Positions 40,782 through 52,778 of a stretch of DNA of 64,000 bases are shown piece after piece. The notes under the pieces are model-generated. The model was not told the DNA's origin, searched no databases, and worked only from the letters and a program-made list of their open reading frames with translations. Positions within the stretch are counted from its first letter, which is position 1, and every line of letters starts with the position of its first letter. The DNA lies in NCBI GenBank assembly GCA_037577475.1, contig CM075189.1:20794339-20858338 (forward strand), given 5' to 3'. The stretch comes from Chaunax sp. Z400. Lineage: Eukaryota; Chordata; Actinopteri; Lophiiformes; Chaunacidae. Made by a program: the position numbers and the translations under genes.

Positions 40782-42435
40782 GTCAGTGACTGTTTATGTT
40801 TGTGTGACATGCCATTTTCCTATGTTTGCGTAATGTGTGATATATTGTATTGTCATAGTTTTATTTCAAGTGTTTACATCTTAAAGCTTTATCCTCAAAC
40901 TAATGGTTTTTGAGGGAGAGTGAAAAACATTCATTTTCATACAACACTAGCTACAGTATATATGTCTGTTTGTGTTTTTACGCTCTCTTCCATCACAGGC
41001 CTGTTTCCAGTATCCGTCTTTCTGTTTAACCAGAGTGCTGAGCCATTTGTCACGTTTGTCAGGCCAGAGGTGGCTCTCAGATTAAGGTCTTGGATTAAGA
41101 CCAGCAGATTAAGAAAGATTAGGCAGTAGATTGTGTCAGACTGATTGTAATCCCTCTTCACACTGGCAGGAGAGAGAGTTAAGAATAGTGCTTACACACT
41201 CCCTGGGGTGGGTTTGGGTGTGAGGGCAGGTTGTTGACACTTCTCTGTTTCCAGATCGAGGAAAAGAAAAGTTGTGATTGACTCAATGTGTTATCTGTAT
41301 CTTCCCCCCTGACTGTACCTGTTTCATCTGGGCTGATTTTTAAAGAGGAGGGAGAAATAAAATTGTCAGATTTTGCAGTGCGTCATGTTGCGTTAGCTGT
41401 TAATTCATGAAGCTGGTACTTGTCTGTGTATCAACCAATGGAGGGAGTGGAAGGGTGGTGACAATAGTGCTGCCAGCTAATCATATTAGTAGTTTTTGAA
41501 TAATGCTTCAAACTAAGAGTTTGTGTTAGAGGAATAAATAACTACTAAATAACGAATACATTTGATTGAATTGAGCAACCATTATAAGAAAAAATATCAC
41601 AAAACAAGAAACTACTGATACATTGTTCGTACTTAGTAATTTCCTTGATTTTGTTTAGGGAGTGTTATGATCTTGTTCAACACAGGATTCGAAAAAGACG
41701 AGCAAAGAAATCATCTGTGGTTAGGAAAAGATGATTTTGGTTAAATATGGTTTGGTTAATAATCATTTAAAACATTTTGTCATTATGTTGATAAAACTTT
41801 ATCTGGATAGCATCACACCCTCTCCTGTCCTACATCCTCAAGTGAAGCACCTGTGCTGGTGGACCTAAGGTGTGCAGAGGCTTCACAGATATTATTTATT
41901 AAGTCATGGAAGGGCAATCATTCCTGTTTTTTTTCCACATCAAGCACTAAAATTAAACCAAATTCCCTTGCTGTGATTTTGATGCTGAATCATCGCTCAG
42001 TGCTCATTTGTATCCTTGTGTACTCCCCTACTTTCACATATTGAACCCTCTATCCAGATATTTGGAACAATTACTACATAATCTCATTGTATGTGTTTGT
42101 TTAGGATTACCTGTTTGGCCAGATTATGAATTTTTACTGCCTTCTCGTTGTATTTCCTGAAGATTTTCCTGCACTGAAAGGTCTTTGACAATGAATGAAT
42201 ATGAAAGAAGCACCGTAGTCTTTCTCTATCTAACCTCCCCGTAGCCAACAGGTTTGTGGTGTCTCACAGGAATAAGCGAGTCAGGATGAAAGGATATGAG
42301 AAACACTGGACATATAGTGTTATGTTGTTACACAACAGTGTAGAGAGCAACCTTACCCAAACACACTGATCTGTCACTGCACCTGTTCTTGCAAATCGTG
42401 TGTTTATTTTTTCTTTTGCATCTGTGATCGTGCAG

Positions 42436-42509
42436 GATATCCACCTGAGCAGGCTGTGCAGGAAGCGTTGGCAGCTGTGAGGGAGTATCTGGATGATCAT
42501 CATGACAAG
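42436..42509 (+). CDS. macrod1: macrodomain gene, exon encoding GYPPEQAVQEAL helix
   Basis: The acceptor gatcgtgcag and donor gtgcgt bound 74 nt. The exon completes the Gly codon from the previous exon and ends in phase 0. It encodes YPPEQAVQEALAAVREYL followed by DDHHDK, the helix that follows the STGIYGYP loop. The VREYL and HHDK segments are closer to the MACROD1 pattern (LREWL, HKDK) than to human MACROD2. Confidence 0.93.
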
Positions 42510-43618
42510 GTGCGTATGTATGTATGTGTGTGTGATTGGCAATTTTCCCCCACGGTTTGCTCAAGGTATTATTCTTTTCACAGCTGTTGTTTTTGTTTTC
42601 AGTTGGGAAAGAAGAGAGGGGTGCATGGAGAAAACACATACACACACACGAACACAGAGCGACACACATGCACACAAACATGAATGCATTCAAACACGCA
42701 CTCACAAGCTCCGGCTCTCTTGCTCATAGCCAAGTCTGTGTTTTAATTGGCTCCTTGCGGGACTAAAACTGACTAACACAAACATGCACACATGCACACA
42801 CACGCGCTCCCTCTCCTGAGAAAAAGCAAATACAAAATGATGGAATAGATGACTGGAGGCGACGGTCAGCGGGTGGGGGCAGTGGTGATGGTGTGAACGA
42901 AGGAAACTTTCCAATCTGTCGTTTACATGCTCTAACTGTCCTCCCCTCTTCCTCCTTTACTTCTCAAGGAATCCTCCCTCTCCTCTTTTCAATCCGTCCT
43001 CCCTTCCCCTCTAACTACCCTGCCGTATCACCTCCCAGAGAGGGTGTTGACAATGTTATTGTTAGCGCCGGAGTCTCCAGAGTCTTTGTGGCAATACCAG
43101 TCGATTTATGCCGTCAGCGGCAGCAAGTTCAACAAACGAATATTAAATGTTACACGTCTCACTACAGAGGACAACAGTCAAGAGGTTTTAAACGGCTGAA
43201 AATAAGAAAGCCAATTTAACGAGACACTCATTTACATTCTTCTCAGTAATAGTTCAATTCTGTGTGTGTTTTAAAGATGAAGGTTTTATTGTGAGACATT
43301 TGACAGTTTATTTGCATACATATAATTTTCAGCAGAGCAAATTGGGTTCATTCTTTAATTAATTTATGTGTGTGCACTCTTTTAGTTTCAGCTCAGTGTG
43401 AGAGTTTCTAGTGTGTTTTGCTGTCACTAGTTGTTTATTAATTTGTTCGTCTTGTTTCGTTTGCAGGTTTAATCATCAATGGTTTAAGTTATATTATTTC
43501 CTTTTTTATTCCTTATGCAGGCTTGTTTGTTTTGTTATGCATATGTTATTGTATATTTTAGCTTTACATTTATGTCTGTTGTAAAGCATGTGGTAATGTG
43601 GGTTTTGATACGTGCTAA

Positions 43619-43797
43619 ACGTAGTAGTAGTATTATCATCATCGTTATTATTATTATTTATTTATATTAGTAGTAGTAGTAGTAGTATTATCATCATCAT
43701 CATTATTATTTTTATTTATTTATTTTTTTAATTAGTAGTATTAGTATTATCATCATCATCATCGTTATTATTATTATTATTATTTATGGTAGTGCAG
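43619..43797. repeat. composite trinucleotide minisatellite, three units
   Basis: The order (GTA)n - TTA - (TCA)n - (TTA)n - (TTTA)n repeats three times, at about 43619-43670, 43671-43732 and 43733-43790. Unit lengths vary through the number of each triplet. A fourth partial start (GGTAGTGCAG) follows. Confidence 0.85.
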
Positions 43798-44474
43798 TAT
43801 ATCTCTCTGTGGTGGTGGTAAAGGGTCCTTAAGGCCTCCACATATGTGGATCAGAACAGAGGACAGACAGAATAACATCACTTCTCCGTTACTTCTTTTG
43901 TTTTTTCATAGAAGTTCAGTTGAGGTTTTCATGTTAAGTCTACCTGATTGCCCAGAGCAACCTAATATTTAATAAGAATTATTTTATAAACTGACATGGA
44001 TTTTTCCCACCCTCCTATTTTGTCATTATAAATACTCTATTTTGCTTTTATGCTTGCCTTTTGAATGACAGCCCAAAGAGAGGGAGAGAGAGCAGGATAG
44101 AGCTGGCACAAGCCATTATTACACAGAGTTCATACAATAGCACCACAAAAAAGACTCTCTAGGCTTCCTTTGGTTTGTTTTTGCACTGAACAATACGGCA
44201 GCATAACACCTCCACTGTATGATGGTAGATACAGTCTCTTCTCATTGCCTTCACATGCTGGATTTCATGTATCATGGAGCTCTCAGATTCATAACAAACT
44301 GTGGATATCTTACTCACCACTGTGTTATACTCACAGGTGATTTGGACTGCTTTATGTACACGGCACCTTAGTCACTGGTATGTTTTTATTTACAAAGCCA
44401 TTATCAGCAAATACCTTCTTATTTATCTTCTATTTTAAACTGGAAATTTTGGAAAACACAACACAATCCCCATT

Positions 44475-44795
44475 CTCACATTTCAGTGTTCCCAAAGCCC
44501 GAACATAACTGGGTAAGAAGGCTATTAGGATTTCTGCACCTACCTCTTGGAACAATGTGCAGACTGATCTCAAACTTAGTGACCCTAAATAAGTTTAAGA
44601 CTTTGGTGAAATGTATTGAATCCACACCGTCAGTGTGTACATGTTTTCTGTGATTGTGTCATTGTTTATTTCATTTATGTCATTTTGTGTGAACCTTTGT
44701 GTTGCTGCTCCTCTTGGCCGGGTCTCCTTTGTAAAAGAGGTCTTTGATCTCAATGGGACAAACCTGGATAAATAAAGGTTAAATACATTTAAAAC
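44475..44795 (+). mobile_element. 3' end of a LINE (L2-like)
   Basis: A decayed plus-strand frame gives VPKART then LGKKAIRISAPTSWNNVQTD, a LINE C-terminal pattern, with in-frame stops. It is followed by a 3' UTR containing CCTCTTGGCCGGGTCTCC and CTCAATGGGACAAACCTGG, ending in ATAAATAAAGGTTAAATAC. This 3' end is common in teleost L2-type elements and in the SINEs that borrow it. Confidence 0.75.
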
Positions 44796-45223
44796 AAATT
44801 AGAAATCTCAGTGGGATCCTCTATGGTGGTATTAATATGACACTTATTGTGGGGCAATTTCCCAGAACAGGATGTGATGATTCATTAATGATTTTATTAA
44901 TGATACACAAACATAATACAAGTATTTCACATTAGTCAGTGGTGAACAGATGTACTGTAATCAAATATGGATTCTCCTCAACCTCCTCTTACATTTAGTT
45001 TCATCATATTCTGATTGCTGTGTTTATTATCAGCTCATATGTCATATTCTAAATTATTTTTGTATGTGATTGTCAGTGTAAAGAGGGAGAGAGCAGGATG
45101 TAGAGACAGAGGACAGGGAGAAACCAGGATAAAACAGGATATAAAGTGGATAGATAATTAAATCAAGATTGTCATCATGGTAAAAAAAAAAAAGGAGCTG
45201 TTAAACTGAGAAAAAAATTGCAA

Positions 45224-45293
45224 TAAAAGATTACATGAATGGGAGCTGAGGCCCCGTAAATTTTGAATCCTAAAATCGCCCCTGTAATCAAAA
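45224..45293. mobile_element. solo terminus of a hAT-like repeat
   Basis: TTACATGAATGGGAGCTGAG, GCCCCGTAAATTTTGAATCC and TAAAATCGCCCCTG resemble the terminal part of a hAT-like element whose end would read CAGGGGCGATTTTAGG on the minus strand. Only one end is recognised. Confidence 0.45.
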
Positions 45294-46221
45294 ATCACAA
45301 AAGTTTCAACTCTTATTTAACATAAATTAAAGGCTTATAAAGTACGATATCACAGGTACATTAAAATGTGTGATTATTAAAAGAAAGTGTACAAGTTTGC
45401 ATAGGCTATTATGTGTCCATGCAAGATGTGAAAATGAAAATAAATTTAGCTTAAAAAAAAGGGAGTTCTTACTGTGTGTTTCCCTTTAAGTAGTCACAGC
45501 CCATTGATTTTATTATTAGCTTTAGAACCTCCAAGGTCCTTTTTGCAATTGTATAAGAAATCATTTCTGGATGACATTTTGCATCTCTCCTCCAAACCAT
45601 TTGGTTTTATTTGAATGAGTGAAGTTGCAAAATGGTGCAAGTGGAGGCTACTCAGACTGAGGTTAGGAATTCGAACCTTAGCCCATGGGATGTAGTTACT
45701 TACCACACATTTCCATATCTAAGCCTCTGTTCTATCCCAGCGAATGACAGGCTGCTGAAATGTATGCATTTGAGAAGCAATGAAACTCCCACACCAGACA
45801 CATGACAGATCCAGTCTGGCCATAAATTACTCTGCCTATTCCAAAACAGAAAAATCAAAACATTTGTTCAGGCTTGAGGCTGGAGAGATTGTTTTCCAGA
45901 CTCTAATGAGAGCAGGTGGATCTTATATCCCTGGAAACACATTTTTACTGTAGCTGCAGTAACTAATCTTATATATATAGTGCTGTGCAGTGTACCTTAA
46001 GTCCCGTTATGTAAAATATAAATATTATGGACTGCAGAGCCAGAATCTAAAGAACACAAGAGCACAGTATAAAGATTTTTAAGTGTTGTAAAACAGCTGA
46101 ACTCACCGGACCAGCTTTTAATATTATTTGAATTCTATTATGGCTGAGTCTGGATTGATTTGAGTCTGGATTGTTTTGCACACAGTAATGAGAAAAACTG
46201 AGGGCCATTAAGTGTCTCTCT

Positions 46222-46227
46222 CACACA

Positions 46228-46302
<75 letters not shown>
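46222..46302. repeat. (CA)n microsatellite
   Basis: About 40 units with one T interruption near the 5' end (acacatacac). Confidence 0.96.
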
Positions 46303-46304
<2 letters not shown>

Positions 46305-46400
46305 CCCCTCACACTAAACTTCACCATCACAACTGTATGCTTAACCCCAAAACTTAAAACCAAATCTGAACCTTCAAACACTCACACAAACACTTGTACA

Positions 46401-46401
<1 letters not shown>

Positions 46402-46477
<76 letters not shown>
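46402..46477. repeat. (CA)n followed by (CT)n
   Basis: About 16 CA units, then the spacer TCATT, then about 20 CT units. Confidence 0.95.
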
Positions 46478-46481
<4 letters not shown>

Positions 46482-46712
46482 CACCCCCCTCCATTTGCAG
46501 CACTCCGTCCTGAGCATGTAGAGTAATAAATGGTGTATTGTGGCATGATCATAATAGGGAGCTAATAGAGGACTAATGGACTGATGCATTAGCTGCTTCT
46601 TCTAGTATTGTCACACAGTGTTACATTGTTCCCTTCTATTGATGATTTCACACTTATTGAATATGTTTATATTGTGAGTCATGATACATTTGTTTATGTC
46701 TGTTTGTCTCAG

Positions 46713-46794
46713 CTGGACAGAGTCATCTTCTGTGTGTTCTTGCCAATGGATAAGGAGCTGTATCTGCAGTGTCTCCCCCTCTACTTCCCCGCTG
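46713..46794 (+). CDS. macrod1: macrodomain gene, exon encoding the last beta-strand LDRVIFCVFL
   Basis: The acceptor tttgtctcag and donor gtgagc bound 82 nt, starting in phase 0 and ending with one base (G) of the next codon. The encoded LDRVIFCVFLPMDKELYLQC ends the macrodomain fold and is followed by LPLYFPA. Human MACROD1 ends shortly after an equivalent LPHYFP segment, whereas MACROD2 continues into an acidic tail. A (TC)n then (CACT)n array begins immediately after the donor. Confidence 0.93.
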
Positions 46795-46797
46795 GTG

Positions 46798-46798
<1 letters not shown>

Positions 46799-46836
<38 letters not shown>

Positions 46837-46862
46837 ACTCACTCACTCACTCACCCACCCAC
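46799..46862. repeat. (TC)n then (CACT)n abutting a splice donor
   Basis: About 16 TC units followed by about six CACT units and CACC variants. The run begins at the fifth base of the intron after the LDRVIF exon. Confidence 0.95.
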
Positions 46863-47336
46863 CTATATACAGTGATGACAGCTCAACTCATTTCCATTTT
46901 CCTTCACACACAAATGGAGACACACACAATGGTCTGATTATGCATCTTCCACTGTGTACTATTTGCACCTCCAGTGCATTCACATGAACACAGCGCCACT
47001 AGTGCCATGATGACTGGCCTTCAGAGTTGGACGTTGAAGGAAACCAATGAGCACCATCACGTGACTGATAACCAATCATGTTGTGACAATGTCTGGAGAG
47101 AAAATAGGGAAACAGGAGAGAAAGAAAAGTGGGTGGAAAGAAAAACACACAAATGAGTTGTGCCTGTGTGGCATGTTACCACGACAATTAGTTATTTTAG
47201 GGCATTGCGGTGCAGTAATTGTAACTCGACAAACTACAGTTAATCCATCCGCTCGTAACTGCAGCTATAAAATAACCATATATGGTGAGTGTCTTTATGT
47301 TTTCGCACAATTGTACCAAACTTGGCTAAAACGCAC

Positions 47337-47360
47337 ATATATATATATATATATATATAT
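47337..47360. repeat. (AT)n microsatellite
   Basis: Twelve perfect AT units. Confidence 0.95.
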
Positions 47361-47665
47361 TAAAAAACAACAATATAGAGACAGACAACCCCATTTCAGA
47401 AAAAGCTAAATTGTTGCTTTAATTCTAGACTTTGAGTATTAGCTTAACAGCAAACAATGTATATCTGTACCTTCCATTTTCCAAGGACTGACTGAGGCAT
47501 GGCGTGACATATTTCTTTGTCAGTCATCTACGTTTTTTCCTCATTTCTGTGTCCATCCGTTTAGCCTGACCAATGACAGCAGCTTATTTTTCAGGTAAAC
47601 AGCATGGTGTGTATCAATACGACTAGTTTGCTTTATCAACAGGAATTACTAAATTAGTCTGTTTG

Positions 47666-48941
47666 TACAACCATAGTTCCAAACAAGTTGGAACATTATC
47701 TGAAGGCCATGATTTGCTAATCCTTTTTCGCCTAAATGCAATTGAATGCAGCCCAATGAGCAGATATTTAGTGTTCAGACTGATAAACTGAATTGTTTTT
47801 AGAAAATGTACACTCATTCTGAATTAGATGACTGTATCACGTTTCAAAAACAGTTTGTTTCCTGTTTACCTTTGTGTTACATCACCTTTTCTTTTAACGA
47901 CACTCACTAAGTGTTTGGGAAGAGAGGACACTAACTTGAAGTTTCGAAAATGGAATTCTGTCCCATTCTTGCTTGATATCTGACTTCAGATGCTCAACAG
48001 TGCGAGGTCTCTGTTGGCGTATTTGGCGCTTCATAATGCACCTCACCTTTTCATTGGGGGACACACCTGAACTGCAGCAAGGTCAGTCTAGTACCTGGAC
48101 ACTTACTCCGAGCCACGCTTGTTGTAAAGCAGCAGAATGTGGCTTCATTGTCCTGCTGGAATAAGCAGAGATGTCCCTGAAAAAGACGTCGTCTGTATGG
48201 CAACATATGTTGTTCCAAAACCTGCATGTGCCTTTCAGCATTAATGGTTCCTTCACAGATGTACAAGTTACCCCTGCCCCCTATACCATCACAGATGCTA
48301 GCTTTTGAACTTTGCACTGGTAACAATCTGGATGGTCCTTTTCCTCTTTAGCCTGGAGAACACGACCGCCACGTTTTTTACAGCGCCGTCTGAGGGGTCG
48401 AAGTTGATGAACATTCAATGTTGCTTTTCATCTTTAGTGCTCACACGCAGAGATTTCTCAGGATTCTCTGAAACTTATGATGATTTTACGGACTGTAGAT
48501 GGTGAAATCCTCAAATTCCTAGCAATTAAATGTTGTAATTGTTCTTAAACTGTTGGACTATTTGACCATGCAGATTTTAACAAAGTGATGAACCTCTTGC
48601 TGTCTTCACTTGTGAAGGACTGAACCTTTTGAGGATGTCCCTTTCATATTCATTCATGATTCTATCATGTTACCAATGAACCTCTTTACCTGTTAAATGG
48701 TCCAATCCAGTGTTTCTGAGCATTTCACAACTTTCCCAGTATTTTGTTGCCCCGTAGCAACTTTTTTTAAATGTGTTGCTGGAATAAAATTCAGAATAAA
48801 CATATATTTACAAAAAACAATGAAGTTGATGAGGTTCAGTTTTACATATTGCGTTTGTACTGTTTTCGATTGAATTGAATGTCAAAAAGGATTAGGAAAT
48901 GATGACATACAATTATATCGATGTAAAGGGTTGTGAATTGG
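47666..48941 (-). mobile_element. Tc1-like transposon, near full length but decayed
   Basis: Both ends carry the TACAACC..TTCCAA..AAGTTGG type terminus of a common teleost Tc1 family, although the right end is degraded. The interior reads on the minus strand as Tc1 transposase fragments in order. The element is shorter than a complete copy because internal stretches are missing, so it cannot move by itself. Confidence 0.85.
48051..48326 (-). pseudogene. Tc1-like transposase fragment
   Basis: The minus-strand frame contains GNLYICEGTINAE, QVLEQHMLPYRRRLFQGH and LCLFQQDNEA. The last is the remnant of the QQDNA.PH motif that carries the second catalytic aspartate of DD34E transposases. Here PH is replaced, the following WPA.SPD..PIE motif is split across frames, and upstream helix-turn-helix segments are frame-shifted. 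It is a dead transposase. Confidence 0.85.
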
Positions 48942-51900
48942 AAGCCTTAACCCTGACATGAAATGTAAATAATGTGTGTGAAGTGCTCATAAAGGAGAAC
49001 CCTAGCATTTCCTCTATCGAATACTTTTCATATTTTGGTTGTAAATTACCTGTATTTGAACTTCAGTTCAATGAAAATGACTTTTTGCCTTCTTTCCATT
49101 CATAATGAGCACTGTTGACCTTTAGCTTGCTAGTTTAGATACTGTTGCTATAGCTATGTGAAAACCTTAGTTTTGCAAAGGTGAGAAGTGTCTGTTTTAA
49201 ACTAAAGAAAAAATAACAGCCATGTTTCAAGCCTCCAAGGTCCCTCCTTCAGTCTGCATGGCCTGTCCCACCTGCTTTTCAAATGTAACTGGAAGGAAAG
49301 TCATTTGCCATCATTGCAGATTGATGTGTATGGTTAAATTAAGTTTAGTAAATACGTAAATTTTATGTTGGCTCGAGCTCTGACATGATGACTTCACCCA
49401 TTTGTTTTGATTGCACTCGTGATGGATAGTGTTATAATGCCAAGCAGGCCGGGCTCCTAAGCATGATCAGTCATTCACTCAATTATTCAAATTAAGCATT
49501 GGTATTACAACTGCAGCCTTAACCTCTAATGTCTTGCTTTACCACAGCTATAAATCAAACTCACTTCTCGCTTCCAAAACATTCCATGATACATTTTTCA
49601 ACAATCTCATGCTTTTGCCTCTGTAAAATAGTTTTTTTTTTTTTCATGATTGGCCAAAAGCTGCTGCAAAAAGCAAATGTAAGACCAACAAAACAATCAA
49701 GACAACCTACAAATCTTCACCTCCTGAATTAGTGTCTTTACAATATGCCTTTGTCTGCACTTTCATACCTTCCAAAGCTATTAAAATAATCAGATTGAAT
49801 TCATTTTCATATTTCCCCTTATGAGAGTTATGGGTCAAAGAAATAGTAGTAACATTATCATTGAAATAAGAAAAAGCACCAAAGATTTACCACAACAAAC
49901 AAACCCTCATACACTGAACTGTCAAGAATAACTTGGCAACATGAACTAAAGAAAGCCAGCTTAGAGAGGCAAGGGAGCATTGTGTTTAATGTTAACTAAA
50001 AGAAGAAATGTCATGGTGGTGGCAGTAAAGTGAAGCAAAAAGAAAAGCCTTAAGGAATGGAATGTATCAGTATAACATTAACATACATGCTGCTTACAGT
50101 TCAAGGCAATAGTACATGGAATGCATGACATTTTCTTTTGTTTACATGCTGAAATATACAAGTCGAGATAAAAATCCTAAAATGAAATGAGAGCTTGAAA
50201 CATTTTACATTTAAGCCCTGACAGAAAATGAGTTAAAGAAAATAAAAAACGAAAAGAGGACCAGCCTATTAAAAATAAGAGCAGAATCCAATCAACTTTG
50301 CACCCGTATCTCTCACATAAGCTTTAAACTCAGACAAAGTCTTCATTTTCATTACTTTCTCCAGACGGATCTGAGCAGCACTGGTCCATTCCAGGAGGGA
50401 TTTCTCTCTCATATCAATGCAGGCCTCAGGGAAAATCAATTACCAAATAATGGGATCTTAAACTGCGATGCCCTTGTGCTCTATACTTGGTACAAAAACC
50501 TAAATAGGTATTGTGGGGAACTGACTGAGGAGTGTATTGGAGATTTTAAAAAATGCAATAATAATTAAGCAGAAGCAGCTCTGACATACATGACAATATG
50601 ATGTGCAATTGTGAGAATGAGAACAATGTTTGTGATATTCTGTATTTTTCCTGTTCTCAAAAAATCTCACGAAAATGTAAGAACCAACAATAAATTGACC
50701 CCAACTAACAAGTATAGTCTGTGTATGTACAGTAAGGCCTGATGGAGCCATGGACACACTTTGTTGTCCAAAAGCTATTATAAACCCATCAAATCATTGC
50801 ACTGGCCAACATGTTTGTTTTTTAACATTCACTTGAGACAAATCGATATATACACACTCTTCACTTCTTCTTCAGTGCTGAAACAATCCCTAATAAATGC
50901 ACTATTTTCTATGTGCATGATTTCAGAAGACCACAGATCACAGTTTTTTCAGGGATTCGTTTAGCATTTCTACACAACACAACTATATATTTGTCAACTG
51001 TTTTAATGTGTATGCTTTCTGTTGGAACCAGAGTGCCACAGAAGTATAGGAAAGTTAGTTTGTATTGATAGGTGTACTATTTCATTGTTGGTTTTGATAT
51101 TTTCGTGCTCTGATGACAGTAAGAATGAATGTAATGGATCTCTCCATGCACTATGCAGCACCCAGAATTTAGTAACAGCCACATATTAAAGTGCAAATTA
51201 ACATTTTGCAGCATTTCATTTCTATTTGGTCTCAAAGAAAGGCAGTGTTCATCTAAAGTAAGGACTTTGGGTTACAAACAAAGGGCACAAGGTATTTATA
51301 CTAACCTAAAGGAAAATAAATTTTAGCCAGAATTTAGACAGTAACATATATTTACATTTGACCAAATAAGCCCTTGTTCACTTAAAGCTGCATTAATATA
51401 CTGTACCTCATCCATGATACATGTTTTAATGTACAACAATGGATCAAAACACATGTAATATTACATAACGGCATAACATAACATAACATATAATATATGG
51501 GTGTTATGTTTACAGGCTGTTCATCTGGCCCCTGCTATTCACGAATAAATGTTGATTTCAGGGTCATATGGTTGAATTATTTTATATAATGAAAATTTGA
51601 CCAACAGTCCACCCAGCTTTAGAGATAGAAAATCTATTTTCTTACTTATGTGATGAGTCAAACTTTGAGTTTTCATCTCAACGTGCTGCAGTTTTGAGTG
51701 TTAGTTGCTGAATCTGATGTGAGACAAGTGTATTTGTGAATGGTTCCTGTTCTAAATAAATAAATAGATAAATAGATGAATAAATAAAAACAACTTGGAG
51801 CATGAAATCAGCACTTTCACATCTTCACACTGGGTCAGTCAACAAAAGAACTGTTATTTTCTAAAAACACAGGTGTGTCCCCTTTAACCGTCTGTGCTCG

Positions 51901-52268
51901 CTGTTTGTATCTTCCTCCTCTAATGGATGTGCAGCAGAGTTGTGTAGCAGCAGTGAGTGTGCTGTGGCAATGCTTTACTGTTAGATGAACCGGAACTGTC
52001 CATGTGACAGAGCTGCTGCAGGCAGCCCTCCAACTCTCCACTATAAAACCTTATGCATCTCCAACACCTGGCACTGCCCACACTAGCTGTTTGTTTGATG
52101 TGTGTGTGTTTACATGCATGCTTAGAGTGTGTCTTTAGCCATGTTGAACTGAGAGTGACTAACAGATCCCCGTGAAGCTACCAGAAGCAAAAATGCTGTA
52201 ACTTCTGCACGACCAATGTAAAATGCTCTCTTTCTTTGTTTTACAAGTTTCCATGTTTTCTCTCCCAG

Positions 52269-52303
52269 CTCCCATAGATGCGACTGTCAGGAGTAAACTC
52301 TGA
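52269..52303 (+). CDS. macrod1: proposed terminal coding exon of the macrodomain gene, ending in R-S-K-L
   Basis: A long pyrimidine tract ending ttctctcccag precedes the exon. The first two bases (CT) complete the split codon left by the previous exon as Ala. The frame then reads PIDATVRSKL and stops at TGA (52301-52303). The predicted C-terminus is therefore YFPA-A-PIDATVRSKL. An AATAAA lies about 270 bases downstream, which fits a short 3' UTR. The SKL tripeptide with Arg at -4 is a textbook type 1 peroxisomal targeting signal. The exon is inferred from splice phase and position only, and a rival phase-1 acceptor exists at 52493-52494. Confidence 0.5.
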
Positions 52304-52575
52304 GTGATTTGTCAGATCTGGCTGCTGTGGACAATATGCTGAACATCCAGGTTACTTCTCTTCACCGCTGCCATCACAGATCAAGACCATCTTTAGCAGC
52401 AAGATGGCTCCTAAATGGATAATTGCTTCTTTTTTTTAATTGTTCTCTGGCTCTCATGCAGATTTTGACTATTTTTTTGTGTTTGTTTTTCCAGCTAATA
52501 TGTGAGGCTAAGAGAGGTGGTGTGATGAAGGTGTGAAATGATTTTCATAACTCTTGTGAAACATTGATTGTGACA

Positions 52576-52581
52576 AATAAA
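52576..52581 (+). promoter_or_regulatory. candidate poly(A) signal AATAAA
   Basis: A canonical AATAAA follows the proposed stop codon by about 270 bases on the coding strand. It is the natural 3' end signal for either candidate terminal exon of the macrodomain gene. AATAAA is common by chance in AT-rich fish DNA, so support comes mainly from position. Confidence 0.45.
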
Positions 52582-52778
52582 TAGCACTATTTATCATTTG
52601 TGATCAGTAGAAAAGGCTCATTAAAATGAATCACAGGCTTCTGATGGGCATGAATTTATTATTTCTCGACGTGCAACACAAGTCAGTGAGTTGCAGTATC
52701 TTGAGGGCACACATGAATATTTTCTTATTAGTTCTGTTTCATGTCGAGATAGAAAAGGGGACTTTGTTTGTTTGTCAG

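Larger units (their letters stand above)
42510..46712 (+). other. intron between the GYPPEQ and LDRVIF exons
   Basis: Bordered by gtgcgt and ctcag. It contains a composite trinucleotide minisatellite (43619-43797), a LINE 3' end (44475-44795), a hAT-like terminus near 45224-45293 and long (CA)n/(CT)n arrays (46222-46477). Confidence 0.85.
46795..52268 (+). other. proposed last intron
   Basis: It starts with gtgagc followed directly by a (TC)n/(CACT)n array. It carries an (AT)n run and a near full-length but decayed Tc1-like element (47666-48941). From 49000 to 52200 the sequence is AT-rich with no recognised repeat or exon. Its 3' border depends on which terminal exon is used. Confidence 0.55.

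Noticed and set aside
42893..43219. 108-residue plus-strand frame in an intron
   Set aside because: No family features, and the gene already continues correctly without it.
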